From Sacculina carcini (taxonomy: Eukaryota; Arthropoda; Thecostraca; Sacculinidae), in assembly GCA_916048095.2 (NCBI GenBank), contig OU696589.1, positions 1,651,001 to 1,715,000 on the forward strand: 64,000 nt of DNA, given 5' to 3'. A program made the translations under genes and the position numbers. The notes beneath the pieces were generated by a model. The model was not told the origin of the DNA and made no database searches. It saw only the letters and a list, made by a program, of their open reading frames with translations. Positions 1-12,170 of this stretch are shown one piece after another (the stretch's first letter is position 1; each line of letters starts with the position of its first letter).

Positions 1-1155
1 GAGGCACCAGCCCAGAAGGATTATCGCGCCATGAAGTGTGATGATGAATAGTCAAGTGAACGAGGGAGCCACAGTCCCTGAGAGATGATACCCTGGCCGA
101 AAAACTCTTGTAAAAAATTCATACTTGATTCATACAGTTTTTCATGGGGTTTTCAGCACTTTCTTACGAAATCTGATATTGTGCTGAAAGCTTCATCAAT
201 CTTTTTGCAGACGAACGCTGCATTTCATCGTATACTTCCTTACGTTTGTCATCATTCATAACCTTTCATCTACCATTTTATTCCTGTCAGCTACACATGT
301 TGTTTCCGGATACCAGCTGTTAACCTTGGGAATGCGCAATTATTTGGCACTTTGTCACCTGAGTATTCTTCATGATCTTCTTTTACAGCACGTACATACG
401 AAAGACTACAAAAATAGTAAGCACAATAAAAATTGCTGTTCTTGGAAAAACGACATGTCTACTGCACAGCGAACATCGCCATGCTCTGAACATCATGCGA
501 CCGAACCAGTATATATCACTTCACCATCCTAGCTGTGTTTGTTGATGTGCGTGACTTCTTAACTAATCAGCCTGTAAAATCTATTCCTAACATAGAAGAA
601 AATTTGAGAAGTTATTGTATTTATGAAAGGAGGACTCAACTGTTGAAATAATTTTGAATATACTGAGATGAAAATGTATCGTCTATTTCGTTCTTGTCTA
701 TACTGGATTTTGATTTTAATCTAATTGGATAACACTACGGGAAATTTAATAATTAAATTGGCAACACGTGAGCAAACAAGAGAAAGCCACAAACCCCCTC
801 TCATAATTTGGACAACACGTGTGAAATAATTCATCCAGGATATAAATAATTTATCCATGATAGCAATTGAAACGTATCTGGCAAGCGATGCAGCTGAGAC
901 TACAAACCCGATTTTGCTCGAACAATTTCAGTCTATTATGAGCTCTGGTTTGAATTTATCATAAGCACGGGTAAATGTTGCTCGCTGAGCTCGTGCATTG
1001 CACATTAGCACGACTGCCCATCGATCCCGCCGTTGCTATGGTTTCTTTTAAGATACGTGCGTGCGTGGGCATTGCAGAAAAAATCAAGCTGTGTTCAGAG
1101 CAAATTTACCGTGGCAAAAACCGACCGAATGGAACCTTTACGCTGATCAAATGCA
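1..1155. other. no gene recognised
   Basis: AT-rich sequence with only short random reading frames. I see no domain, splice-bounded exon, TIR or LTR here. Two near-copies of a short phrase containing 'acacgtg' occur around 760-820 but have no clear structure. Confidence 0.5.
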
Positions 1156-1963
1156 CACTGTGCGTGCGTGTGCGTGTATGTGCGCGTGTGTGTGTGTGTG
1201 CGCGTGTGCGTGTAAGTGTGTATATGTGTGTGTATGTGTATGCATGTGTTCGTGCGCGCGTGTGCGTGTATGTGCGTGTGTGTGTGTATGTGTGTATATG
1301 TGTGTGTATGTGTATGCATGTGTTCGTGTGCGCGTGTGCGTGTATGTGCGTGTGTGTGTGTAAGTGTGTATATGTGTGTGTATGTGTATGCATGTGTTCG
1401 TGTGCGCGTGTGCGTGTATGTGCGCGTGTGCGTGTAAGTGTGTATATGTGTGTGTATGTGTATGCATGTGTTCGTGCGCGCGTGTGCGTGTATGTGCGTG
1501 TGTGTGTGTATGTGTGTATATGTGTGTGTATGTGTATGCATGTGTTCGTGTGCGCGTGTGCGTGTATGTGCGTGTGTGTGTGTAAGTGTGTATATGTGTG
1601 TGTATGTGTATGCATGTGTTCGTGTGCGCGTGTGCGTGTATGTGCGTGTGTGTGTGTATGTGTGTATATGTGTGTGTATGTGTATGCATGTGTTCGTGTG
1701 CGCGTGTGCGTGTATGTGCGTGTGTGTGTGTGTGTATGTGTGTATATGTGTGTGTATGTGTATGCATGTGTTCGTGTGCGTGTGTGGGTGTGTGTGTGTG
1801 TTCGTGTGCGTGTGTGGGTGTGTGTTCGTGTTCGTGTGCGTGTGTGGGTGTGTGTTCGTGTGCGTGTGTGTGTGTATATGTGTGTGTATGTGTATGCATG
1901 TGTTCGTGTGCGTGTGTGGGTGTGTGTTCGTATGCGTGTGTGTGGGTGTGTGTGCGTGTGCTT
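1156..1963. repeat. GT-rich minisatellite, ~74-bp unit
   Basis: A roughly 800-bp block made almost only of alternating purine-pyrimidine GT/GC/AT steps. A marker phrase (tgtatgcatgtgttcgtg) recurs at about 1239, 1313, 1387, 1461, 1535, 1609 and 1683, so the unit is 74 bp in at least seven tandem copies. Shorter, more diverged copies follow to about 1960. Long stop-free frames on both strands (Cys/Val-rich on plus, His/Thr-rich on minus) follow from the repeat and are not genes. Confidence 0.92.
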
Positions 1964-2251
1964 GACTGCGCCAGCAATAAATCCGGTCAATATAGCCTGG
2001 TAAAGTGATCAATAAAGCCTGATAAAGGTTACGTACCTAAACTACCTCGATAATCGGGGGCGCAACTAGGTGATAAATAGAAGTGTTTACCCCACCACTT
2101 TTGATCAGGAATATACGATATACACATCTATATAATGATGTATATAAACATATTTGGCTTTCCTTTGATGAATTCCGATTTAGCATAGTCAGCAATGCAC
2201 CGGTGGCTATCAATAAAATTTATACAGCGTACTGAAACAATGAAAATATAT

Positions 2252-2695
2252 ATATTCTCATTCAGACAAACGAGATTAAACTGGATTGCCGCTTTGCAGT
2301 TTTCAATCTTCTTCTTTGTCGTCTCGATCGCTCGTGCAAGTTTTTTTTTTGGCGCGAGGTGCCACAAACGGCGGCACGCAGTAGCGTGAGCCATAGGCGT
2401 CATCGACCATAGGTGCGAATTTCCCACACCGCGCGCATACACGAGGCGTGAAAATAACACATACAATTGACGACCTATATAAACACACACTCGACAACGA
2501 ACAAACGGCATTTAGTTGACCACATTGTCTGAGGATGGAGACCGGCTGCTCCGAAACGTTACACATCGGCGAATTACTGCACAAGCTCAACAGCGATCAT
2601 CAAAAACTCGCACGAGCGATCGAGACGACAAAGAAGAAGATTGAAAACTGCAAAGCGGCAATCCAGTTTAATCTCGTTTGTCTGAATGAGAATAT
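2252..2695. repeat. 89-bp inverted repeat with ~266-bp loop
   Basis: Positions 2252-2340 are the reverse complement of 2607-2695 with about one mismatch over 89 bp. The loop (2341-2606) holds a T-run, a GC-rich stretch and a TATA-like 'tatataaac' near 2476. The right arm is part of an open frame (2535-2740); the left arm is its inverted copy. Partly inverted 5' ends are a known feature of Penelope-like elements, which is one explanation. A foldback duplication is the alternative. Confidence 0.8.
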
Positions 2696-2740
2696 TCTTC
2701 CAGGCTACACCAATATCATATATATATATATATATATTGT
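2535..2740 (+). pseudogene. possible Penelope-like element N-terminal fragment
   Basis: An open frame of about 60 codons starts at the ATG at 2535 and contains a basic, helical Lys/Glu-rich stretch. It ends in a phrase of the type 'CLNENILPGYTNI' and then runs into a TA microsatellite. The pattern of charged helix followed by C-L-x-x-x-I-x-P resembles the N-terminal region of Penelope-like retroelement proteins as I remember the family. No RT or GIY-YIG domain follows, so at most this is a 5' truncated remnant. The arm of the flanking inverted repeat lies inside the frame. The family call is tentative. Confidence 0.35.
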
Positions 2741-3292
2741 AGAAGACAAAAAACTAAATAGATTTACAGACAGGTGTGTGGAGACATCATCACACGCGCG
2801 TCTACAAGATTTCACTCCACTACCGGAGCTCAAATACAACTCATTGGTCCTCACACCGTCACATACGGGAGTGCACAATCACACACATACGTACACACAC
2901 ACGCACAGGTTTGAAACTCACACCAACAACCAATCAGCGGCGAGCTGGTCACGCGCTCGCCGCCGCGGGACATAAACACGTCACTGTTACCCGAGACACA
3001 CACACGCGCGCGCGCGAGCACACACACATACACGCATACTAGGATTATGACAAAAATAAATTTAGAAATTTATAATTCCTGCTATGTCATGAGATGAGTT
3101 TTTAATAAATACCTAAAAAAATCACAAATTTTGGGCTTGGGTGAAAAGGTTACTACACCAATGCAATTATAACTACCGACATATTTTAATAGAAGGCATT
3201 TTTGTGCATTTTGTGATATTGAACGCATAATAATAAGTCATTTCTTATTGTAGCAGTGTGACTATTATATTACTGACAATTTTTGGTTTCAG

Positions 3293-3525
3293 GAGTATGA
3301 TGATAATGATGATTGGTGTTTGAGAGGCACACCAGTCTGTCAGACCATACAAACAGCAACCAGTCAATGACAATATGGAAAGTGAATCTGTTTCCCTGAT
3401 TCCAGTAGTGATGATGCCAGTAGTGAAACAGATGATAGTTGTAATGAGCCAGAACCACTGCCAGCCACAAGACAAAACCATCAGCCACATACCAGGTTAC
3501 AATATTAGTGAACCACAAGGGCGGC
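3293..3525 (+). pseudogene. degraded acidic coding-like fragment
   Basis: A pyrimidine-rich 'tttggtttcag' ends at 3292 and is followed by Asp/Glu/Ser-rich coding-like sequence (for example DSSSDDASSETDD, about 3402-3440) in two frames separated by a shift. Such acidic tails occur at transposase N-termini and in many host proteins, so I cannot assign a family. It is cut at about 3525 by GC-rich 'gggcggcgcaagg', which looks like a hAT-type terminus. Confidence 0.25.
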
Positions 3526-4262
3526 GCAAGGATTTTTCCGATGGGGGGCTGAGGGGGGCTAAGGCAACAATTGTTGGGGCTTGGCAAATCATGAAGAGCT
3601 ATACTCGAACGCTGACTACATGATAATATAATAAGGAACTGGGGCACACTGATAACCATAATTGAAGGACATTGTATATTGAACGAAACGAGGTGAACGT
3701 CATAGGATAGAACATAAAAATGCACATTGACACACATGCAAACGCCATTACAGTAGCAAATACTTAGGTACTGTAAGACAAATACGTTTACTGTAGGAAA
3801 ATAAAGTTTCCTTTACAGTGGTAAGAAATTGTAATGTCCACAATTATGATTTTGGGGCCTTGGCATATTTGAGGGGGGACAGGTTGAGGTGGGCAACAAA
3901 TAATCTCAATTTTGTGCAAGTATTGCAGAAAATGTGCTTCTTACAGCACCTACACAACCAGGAATATGGCGAGAAATCATTAGAAACACAGAAAACAGGT
4001 GAAATATATTGTTTTAAAAGCAAGAGAAAAAGTAGTGTCTCCACTTGGATGGAAAACATTACTGAAACAGGAATACCAAGTACTTTGTGATAAAAGTACA
4101 GCTGGAAATATTAGATTGGATGTTGCATGGTGTGATAGTAGATACTCAAAATATATAAGTAATGCACAGAAAATTCGCATTGAAGAAGAATGCACTGATG
4201 CACTGCGATTTATGATTATGATGCTTGGTCTGTCCTGTCGATTCGTTCTACACCGGCCCTAA
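3525..4262 (+). other. mosaic repeat debris with unassigned 87-codon frame
   Basis: Begins with a G-rich terminus-like sequence (gggcggcgcaagg at about 3525) and continues with G-rich patches near 3850-3890. A frame at 3999-4262 is open for 87 codons and looks protein-like (for example VAWCDSRYSKYISNAQKIRI), but I do not recognise it. It joins LINE sequence at about 4262. Confidence 0.3.
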
Positions 4263-4625
4263 GTCGCCAACCTCCATTCACAATAGGCAGCTTGGTTGGT
4301 TGCCAGCCCTCTCGAGAATCCAGCACAAACTATGCTGTCTTGTGTTCAAGCTCATTCACACTTCCTCTCCTTCTACATAATTATCCACGCTTATTGAATG
4401 CTGTGATCGTCCTTTCAGCCGCCGACCTGTGCCTCCCGTCTGTCCTACCGCTCTGCATGAATCCACCTGGTCTGCTAAATCCTTCTACTTCTCTGCTCCC
4501 CGACTTTACAACTCGCTTCCTCCTCACTTGTGGAAACTAAGATCTTACTCTGCCTTTTTTTCTGCGTCCCATAAATATTTGTTGTCCTTACCTTCCCCCC
4601 TAACTCCTCCCTTCCGCTATCACTG
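4262..4625 (+). pseudogene. non-LTR retrotransposon RT C-terminus, remnant
   Basis: Conceptual translation across at least one frameshift gives the typical end of a LINE ORF2: a 'LGWLPALSRIQHKL' phrase (about 4285-4330), then 'FSRRPVPPV', then 'SAPRLYNSLPPHLWKL' (about 4496-4545) and a short C-terminal helix. These match the post-RT C-terminal region of CR1/Jockey/RTE-like LINEs. The fragment is truncated upstream and degraded, with no ORF1, endonuclease or RT core. Downstream sequence to about 4900 may be its 3' UTR. Confidence 0.7.
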
Positions 4626-5879
4626 ACCATTCCGCTTTCCGCGCCTACACATTGCTTCTTCGCTCCGTTTATCTGGTGTTAACTATGTCATATAGCTTAA
4701 TGTGTCCTCATCTATGGCATTGCTCATAGTGTGTACATAGTGAATAGTTTTGTTTACCGTCTCCGTGTGCTCATTCTCTCGCCCCTTGAACGCATGCAAT
4801 TATTTTTTCTCTTATCTCCATTGCTTTATATTATAAGCGCCCGTGGCAAATGTGTGCGCCAAAGCAAATACATGTTTTTTGTATGTTTGTTTGGCCAAGC
4901 ATTGAAATAATCATATGCAATACGACTTCAATAAACACTGGACGATCAAATGGTGTTATTGCGAGAATACAGGGCTAAGATTAGAAATGAGCTAGACATG
5001 TCTCAACACATTGAGTGTCAGCATCGGATATTATTCTGATTATTGAGGCATGCACTTGACTTATGTGTTTCTGATAATACGACCAAGCCGAGTCTGACAC
5101 GCAAGTTTGTTGATTAACTGACAGAAAATTACAATCAACTACAAAGTGAGTGCAATGCAGATACTCAAATAGATATGAAAAATACTCCGATTGTAAAGAT
5201 GATTTAAAATTCCTGTATGAACTATTTCAAACATTCCAGTATTACAAAAACATGCTTCAATTTTGTTTATTAAATGGTAGAAACTGACTTCACTAGCCAG
5301 CACCCGCTAGAATTCCAGTATTATCTACGGTTTCATTGCATATTTCCTCATTCCATCGTGGCATATCATGTTGGAACATCCGGTGAGTTTCATTCACAAG
5401 AGCTGGCACTAAGAATGGTTTGATAATCGAAATATCAAAGAAATCAGTTATGCGAGTAATAATATATTTTTGGCATTACTAAGCTGGCATATGCTGGTGC
5501 CCTGAAATGCTTGAAGACTTATTGGAACATGTCAGCGCCTGTGTTGGATATTTCATACTCAAACATAATAGTTGAGAAATGTGAAGTGATGAAATGACTA
5601 AGTAAATTATGTAAAAATACAATTATTCACATCATCGGTTTGTTGTCATCAACAATATAAAATTTACTTTATATCTATACATGCTCAACATGGATTCGTT
5701 CTCATACTCCATTGGTTTTCATTTCATTTCTATTTATCTAACTTTATCAACGTTATCTGAATTTTCATCTGTTTGTAGTACTCAATGTGCTGATGTCGGG
5801 TGTATTTTGTTCGCGTGTTGATTCATATGACCGTGTTGACTGACTCGCTGGTTCCTGTGTACCTATACTTGGTACTACC
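4626..5879. other. no gene recognised
   Basis: AT-rich sequence with no credible exon, LTR or TIR. The first ~300 bases may be the 3' tail of the LINE remnant. The last bases contain the target duplication of the hAT element that follows. Confidence 0.5.
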
Positions 5880-6244
5880 CAGGACCGGATTAACGTATAG
5901 GCAAAGTAGGCAGTTGCCTAGGGCCCCGCGCTCTTGGGGGCCCCGCGCTTTTGGGGCCCTATAGGCAGTGGGGTGCTGCAACTCAAATATCTTAGGGGTC
6001 AATCTCATTATTTTCTCAACTTCTCATAGTCTGCCCTCATTGTCAAATACTTTGAAACATTCTCCCACTAATCCACGTTGTATTTTTGCATCAGCCAGGA
6101 GGTAACCTGATAAAACATGGCACGTGTATAGCCAGCTCACTTAGATCCAGCTCACCCGCACACTTAAATCCACACACGCATACATACACATTGTGTACGC
6201 ACAGCGAGAGCAATATTCGTGTGTTCCATTCGTTTGATGCTGGG

Positions 6245-8712
6245 AGGTTTTATGCGAGTGGATCTCAAAAACGAAAAAAGGAACTTCAAGAACAAGAAAA
6301 TAAAATCAAAGACACATTGTGGGAAGATCACAGATATGCTGACGAGTTTCTGACGCCATAAGCACAGTCGAATTCCCAAATGGGGCAGGAGCTACTTAAA
6401 GCTTTTGCATAATTTCAGATCCAACGTCTCCTCCTTCCAATATGACAGATGTTTCATCGCCAGAATTTGTCTTGGAAAATCCAGCCTCATTGCCAAATAT
6501 TATCCCCGATTATCTACGAAATGAATTTGTGGCAGAAAATTTCAGTCAGCCTCTTAACATTCACTTTGTGAAGCCAGCGAGGATTTATGATGATGGAAGT
6601 CGTCGCTACTTGACAGAATCTATGTTCTATAGGAAGCTGGCGAATCCCGAAACTGTTCAGAGATCATAGATGGTGTATTCTGAAACCTCGGGAAAGGTCT
6701 ATTGTTCAGTATTTAAGCTGTTTTCTCCGATAGAAAATCATTTTACGCAGGGTTTCAACGACTGTAAAAACTCAAAACGAGTTGAGCACCATGAAAACAA
6801 TGCCTCTCACAGGAGTGCAATTTTAACCAGTGTGATCCGTGCACAGAAAACAGGATTAATGGAAAAACATTTAGAAAATCAGACTGAAAAAGAGCGGACA
6901 TACTGGAGAAGAGTTCTAGAAAGAGTTGTTGCTGTGATAAAGTTCATATTTGTAAGAGGACTTGCTTATCGTGGAGACAATGAAATTGTTGGTTTGGAAA
7001 ACAATGGCAACTTCTTAGGGATCATAGAACTTTTAGCACAATTCGATCAATTTTTGGCAAATCATATGTCACGCTTTAGAAATGCTGGAAGATGCATTGT
7101 TTCCTACATGTGTTCGACTACTTGTGATTTGGGGATCATGACTGCAAAGGTCCTCCATAGCATCATTTCAGTCGTGAAAACTGCAAAGTACTTTGCAATA
7201 AGTGTGGATTCGACACCATATATTTCACACACAGCTCAATTGACATTCATTGTTCGCTTCGTCGACCCCACTGGTAAGCCAGTAGAACACTTCATTAAAT
7301 TCATTTCTCTTCCTGGCCATGATGGAGAAACGAGATGAAAAACATTGAAACCAGCTGCTGAAACTGCTGAAACCGTGCAAAGTCGCACGAGATGAAACCC
7401 AGTCGGTATCTGTAAGGAGAGAAACAGAGGACTTAGCATTGAAAATGGAAAATTTTGAATTGGCCCTACTCTGTCTGTTTTGGGACTGTATACTGGAACA
7501 CTTAAAAGCCACCAATAAGACGCTCCAAAGAGTCAACATTTATATGTCAACATGTGTTAACCTCTACGAAGGATTAGTGGAGTTTGCAAGATCACTTCGT
7601 AGTGATGAAGCTTTTGATATTTTCGAACAGAAAGCTAAGTTGCTAGTGAAGGACTCGAGTTACCGGGCGGACCTTCAGCGCTCAGAAAAAAAGAAACGAA
7701 ATTTTAATGAGCCAGATATCGGAATTTGTATACCACCGAAGCAGAGGTTCAAAACAGGCACATACTATGTTTTTCTGGGTTCACTAATAACGGAATTGAT
7801 GAAAAGATAAGAAGCATATCATGACGTCAATATAAAGTTTGGATTTCTTTTCCAAATCACCAACATTCCGGATGCTGAATTAAGGGAAGCTGCGGTGAAG
7901 TTGCAGCAGCACTTTTCGGCAGATGTTGACGAAACATTTGCTGAAGAAATTGTCCATTTTCCGGATATATGAAACAGATTGAAGCGATCTCTGAACAATG
8001 TGCACAATCAGCTGCTCTTAAACATATCAGGGATGCAAGTGTTTCACAAGCATTCCCAAATGTTGACATCGTTTTCCGCCTTTACTTGACGCTACCTTCT
8101 TTTATCTGTGAAGTGGAGTGTAGTGTTATTGGTGTTTGGCTCCGGTGTAACCAATAAAACCACCAAGCACAATATGTGTATTCATGAACACGGACATAAT
8201 CACGAGTTCGCCACATATGTCCAAGCACTGCCACACACCGCCACACACTACATCTCCTACCCGACACAAAGACGTCTTTATATAACAGACATCATTTTGA
8301 TGTGTGTGTGTGTGTGTATGTGTGTATGTGTGTGTGTTGATGACGCAATAAGTCGTGGAAAGATAATGTGTGGATTGGTTGCAGCGAACACACGATGACG
8401 CAAGATTGCGTGCAGTTCCCGTGATTGTATGAGTCGTATGCATTTCACAGTACACACGCCACACGTTCATTCTCTGTCTTGAAAATAATAAAAAACCACC
8501 TCCGTTCGACAATAAGCCAAGACAAAATGTGTAGCTTAGGGTTGTTGATTATTGAGTCCGATCTCACAAATAATATTGATTTCTACGATGTTATTGCTGA
8601 TTTTGCAAAAATGAAGTGCAGAAAAAAGTTTATATACTCATGTAATATTGCTGGTGGAATGGTAGTCACCGGTCACCTCATGATTACGATTACGATACAT
8701 GTTTCATGAATA
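6245..8712 (+). pseudogene. hAT transposase (zinc finger MYM/TTF type), broken
   Basis: Pieces in order: a Lys/Glu-rich start ending in '..YADEFLTP' (6245-6360); a segment at 6442-6669; a TTF-type zinc-finger-like region with 'MVYSETSGKVYC' (6670-6830); the RNase H-like core with 'FAISVDST' (about 7195-7215), carrying one catalytic Asp; more core at 7439-7810; and the C-terminal dimerisation region, split as '..ICEVEC' (to 8118) and 'RSFSVLKIIKNHLRST' (8466-8510) followed by 'IDFYDVIADFAKMK'. Breaks are a TAG at 6667, a TGA at 7336, an apparent internal deletion around 7340-7440, frameshifts near 7810 and 7975, and the 8119-8465 insertion. The family resembles proteins annotated as zinc finger MYM-type 1-like. 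Confidence 0.85.
8119..8465. mobile_element. unclassified insertion inside hAT transposase
   Basis: About 340 bp interrupt the conserved hAT C-terminal dimerisation motif, whose halves sit on either side, so this is a secondary insertion. It contains a (GT)n run at 8298-8336. It begins like an LTR (tgtagtgtt), but I find no clean TSD or matching second copy, so solo LTR versus MITE is unresolved. Confidence 0.5.
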
Positions 8713-9361
8713 CGATTGTTTTTGTATCAACTCCAAGGAAAATTTGCAGCAAATTTGCGTCGTCCAGATATATTTACATTTGTATAACCGAATTTGTATG
8801 GACATTTTCGAAAATATTTGATAGAGCTAGCTGGGTCAAAACTGCACCTGTGAGGTGAAATATTGTCTGCAACAGTGAATGAAATATTGGATAAAGCAAT
8901 ATTGAGCGCTCAGTTTTTCATGTATGAAAGTGTTAGTTTAATCTATATTTTGTTATATCTTTTAATGTATCTTGTGTTGTATGTTGTATTGTAATATATT
9001 ATGATTATTTTGTGATTGTATTCTATTAGCGATTGGAGGTGACCGAATTTGAGTCGTGCAGGATATGATTCAGGTAAATCATTCTATATTGCAGGTTCCA
9101 TTTTCGGGTTTGGGAGGTGCAAACAAGTTGTTGACGCACTTATAAATGATATAGAAAGAGGTTATAAACCCATATTCTGCATGTGTTATTGAAAAGTTGA
9201 TCAGTTTTTCGGCGGCGTAGGCAAGGTGCTGGTTGACTCAGCTGAGTGGGGCGTCACAATATCACGCCCAGGTTTGCTTGTTCATATCTCATATCATGGG
9301 GGCCCCGCGGATCTGAGCTGCCTAGGGCCCCGCGAAGTCTTAATCCGGCCCTGGTCCTACC

Positions 9362-10069
9362 TATACATGTTTGTACCTATAATTGGTTCTTTTACCTTGT
9401 TCTCATATCAATTGTTATTTAAGCGCTTGTCTTAGTTCAATGACGTGCTTCAAACATAGGTGCATGAATATATAAATACGCTAGTGTTCATGTTTACATT
9501 GATGGAAGACAAGGCAAGGAAGTGCTTCAAACACGGTGCCGGATAATGCAACATTTAAAACAATCAACAGCCTGGGTGGGAAAACTTTTTCAGATTTGAA
9601 TGAAATCGATATGTATTTTTGTGATAAGCAACCAATTGCTCATTGAAATTCATAGCAGGAATTGTTTTCATTTTTTGTCATGACCCTAACGCACATCTAT
9701 AAACACCGTGAGCTACACGACACGCAGACGCAAGCCACACTCGCATATACACACAGTGGCAAACACACATCGCGAATACGAATTACAGATATTGAATCTG
9801 AATTTTTTTTAGTTCAGTCAACTCACACATTTAATTATTAAATTTATCATGAGGGATTGCGATGCAAAATAAAATAATTGCCGCTTGCCTGATCACACTT
9901 ATAAGTGCTACAGAATATCATATTTCTACCCTGCTAAATGTAATGCATGACCATTGCAGTCATTTAATTGATTTAAATAATAATAATAATAATTGCATCG
10001 ACATAAGACTGTCATGTATATCCCCCTCAGGTGCTCACCTGGATGTGACTGGATGTGAGAGGGTATGAT
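9362..10069. other. no gene recognised
   Basis: AT-rich sequence. I find no exon signals or mobile element ends that I can support. Confidence 0.5.
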
Positions 10070-10245
10070 ATGATGTGATAGGAGAGGATGACTTGTGTCG
10101 GAATGTGTCAGGTTGTGTCCGGATGTGTGAGGATGTGACTGGATGTGTCAGGTAGTGATGTGCATGACTTTATGTGTCAGATTGTAACAGTATATAATAT
10201 CATGTTATCTGATGTGACTGCATGTGACTGGATATGAAAGCATGT
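10034..10245. repeat. degenerate tandem repeat, ggatgtgactg type
   Basis: Imperfect 10-14 bp units of the form (t)gtgactggatgtg/gtgtcagg run from about 10034 to 10245, ending directly at the donor side of the tetraspanin exon (minus strand). The unit varies too much for a fixed period. Confidence 0.7.
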
Positions 10246-10247
10246 AC

Positions 10248-10346
10248 CGTGGCAAGCGTGGCGTAGTGTTGATCCCGGAAGTACATGACGGAGGGGTAGC
10301 GCTGTTTCATCCACATCTCGTGCGGCCAGTCAACTATAAACCAGTC
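10248..10346 (-). CDS. tetraspanin-like exon (large extracellular loop, downstream part)
   Basis: On the minus strand, 'ctgtttcag' precedes an open 99-bp segment (33 codons, phase 0/0) followed by a 'gtacatg' donor. The translation starts DWF and includes 'MWMKQRYPSVMYFRDQHYAT'. The minus-strand exon at 42741-42935 ends in phase 0 with CCGVTDYK. Joining them gives CCG-x5-DW, the classic start of the tetraspanin large extracellular loop, as in the CCGGEDYRDW type. Order, strand and phase all agree. The second Cys pair (often in a VPxSCC motif) and TM4 would lie in later exons I do not see. A GT32-like glycosyltransferase is an alternative reading of this exon alone, because of its W..EM...YP pattern. 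Confidence 0.6.
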
Positions 10347-10347
10347 C

Positions 10348-10452
10348 TGAAACAGTACCAGTGATATTAGTTAGTGCCAGTGTTAGTGACAGTATCAGTG
10401 ATAGTGTCAGGGACAGTGTCAGTGATAGTGTCAGGGACAGTGTCAGTGAAAC
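10348..10452. repeat. tandem repeat, agtgatagtgtcagggacagtgtc unit (short)
   Basis: Units of about 12 bp (gtgacagt/gtgatagt variants) arranged as a partial 24-bp higher-order repeat immediately upstream of the exon acceptor on the minus strand. Confidence 0.75.
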
Positions 10453-11461
10453 ATGACAATACATTATGTATTAAATATACCACACACGTATAACAAGCAT
10501 ATTTCTATTGAAAATATACTTGACTCAATTTCTTGCTTTGAACACTTTTTAGAACATTACGATAATTAGTTTCATCATTTTTAAGCATACACACATATAT
10601 ATTAGTTATATAGTTGGCACAAGTTCTTGCTTTGAGCATTTCTTTTCGAACATTAAGTTCATTACTTTCAATATTTTCAAGTATAAGCAATAAGGAGACA
10701 ATATAGCATCTTGCAGAGTGACATCTGTCAGCGTCTTGCTGTGTCGTGTTGGACACACACAGCTACACACTTCAAACAAGTATTCTCGCTACCTCATAAC
10801 AAATACTTGCACTAATCATGTCACAGGCTAGAACCCATTTCCAGTAATTATTTCTGATAGCTATTATGTGATTTTATTAGGTACATAGACTGACTGACCG
10901 CACACACACACACACACTCACACATCCCCACACACACACACACACACACACCGACACAGAACGCTGTGACAATAACCACGCTGGTATAATTAGCAAGCTG
11001 TCACTGTTGAGTGATCTAATTTCATGTGACACGTGGCAGGATGTATCTCGATGAGAACATAGAAACATCATGCTAGCAGAATTGAATACATGAGATGAAC
11101 TATAAAACCCAGGATGCTCTCACTGAAATGTAAATATCTTGCGATTCAATTATGCAAAAATGATAGCAAAACAAGCTGAATTTTGCCCACAATCTGATTT
11201 CATAATAGCCAGAACATTCTCTTTGCATTTTGGCATTTGTACAAAAAAAATCTACATTTCCAGTGCATTTCGCATAGAGCAAATGTATGAAGGGTACAAA
11301 ACGACTAATGCCAAACGCAAACCAACCACAAACTGAGCGACAGTGAAGACTAATTGCTAGCCACACAAATGATTGATTGCAATCGCCTTGCATCGTTGCA
11401 TCGTTAATTTCCACGATCGCACCCGTCTACCCACCCTTGCACACACACACACACACACACA

Positions 11462-11500
<39 letters not shown>

Positions 11501-12125
11501 ACACACACGCCGAACCTCGCTTAATGGCAAATTGCTGACGAAATGCGGTTTTTATGGCGGGATTAATCAACACATTTGGCGATCTAGTCATATATGGCTG
11601 GAGTTATGCGGCGTTGATTGCACTCATCACGCGATTCACAATGAGCATCGCAGTATACTGCACGCACTATTCATCACTGAGCTCTCGCAGGCGGTAGTAA
11701 TTGTAGCAGGGCAAACCAGGTATTGATTGAAGTTATGCTATTTTCAAATATTTGACGATTAAGGTTGGTTTGAGTTGTGTTTATGGCAACCACATTGATG
11801 CAATCATGTTATGAACACCCAACACACACACACACACACACATTGTGCTTTTGTTTTCTCTAATATAAATACTCTTCTCTTTCTAACTGTGTGTGTATGT
11901 ATCTGTTGATGATCAAGATGCATGGATATTGCAGTTGCATGCAATTTATATAACATTAAACAGTGTCTTCCCATTTTACCACTTGTTCATTGATTTTAAT
12001 AATGATAATAACAATAATACTATTAAAAAAATTAGAAGAATATTAGCACAGTAGAGGAGTACAAACCGCGTATATTCAAGACATACAGCGAGAGAAAATA
12101 AGTGCACAAGAACGATAATAACCCA

Positions 12126-12170
<45 letters not shown>

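Larger units (their letters stand above)
5880..9353 (+). mobile_element. hAT DNA transposon, ZMYM1/TTF-finger type, defective
   Basis: The ends are inverted repeats: CAGGACCGGATTAA at 5880 and TTAATCCGGCCCTG ending at 9353 (13 of 14 match). The flanking 8 bp are gtactacc (5872-5879) and gtcctacc (9354-9361), seven of eight identical, which is the 8-bp TSD expected for hAT. G/C-rich subterminal blocks ('gggccccgcg') lie just inside both ends. The 3474-bp element carries a transposase pseudogene on the plus strand and a later insertion of about 340 bp at 8119-8465. It is immobile as read but structurally complete. Confidence 0.93.

Noticed and set aside
975-2012. Long stop-free Cys/Val-rich (plus) and His/Thr-rich (minus) frames
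   Set aside because: They arise from the GT minisatellite in all frames and have no domain, start context or codon pattern of a gene.
2529-2555. Active hammerhead ribozyme
   Set aside because: Core boxes are similar, but there is an extra base before stem II and no convincing stems I and III. Kept only as a weak motif in a finding.
8119-8465. Solo LTR of a gypsy element
   Set aside because: It starts tgtagtgtt like other LTRs here, but no TSD or CA end at the right place was found. Left unclassified.
10248-10346. Glycosyltransferase (GT32-like) exon
   Set aside because: The W..EM...YP pattern is suggestive, but order, strand, phase and the CCG-x5-DW junction with 42741-42935 fit tetraspanin better. 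Left as an alternative.
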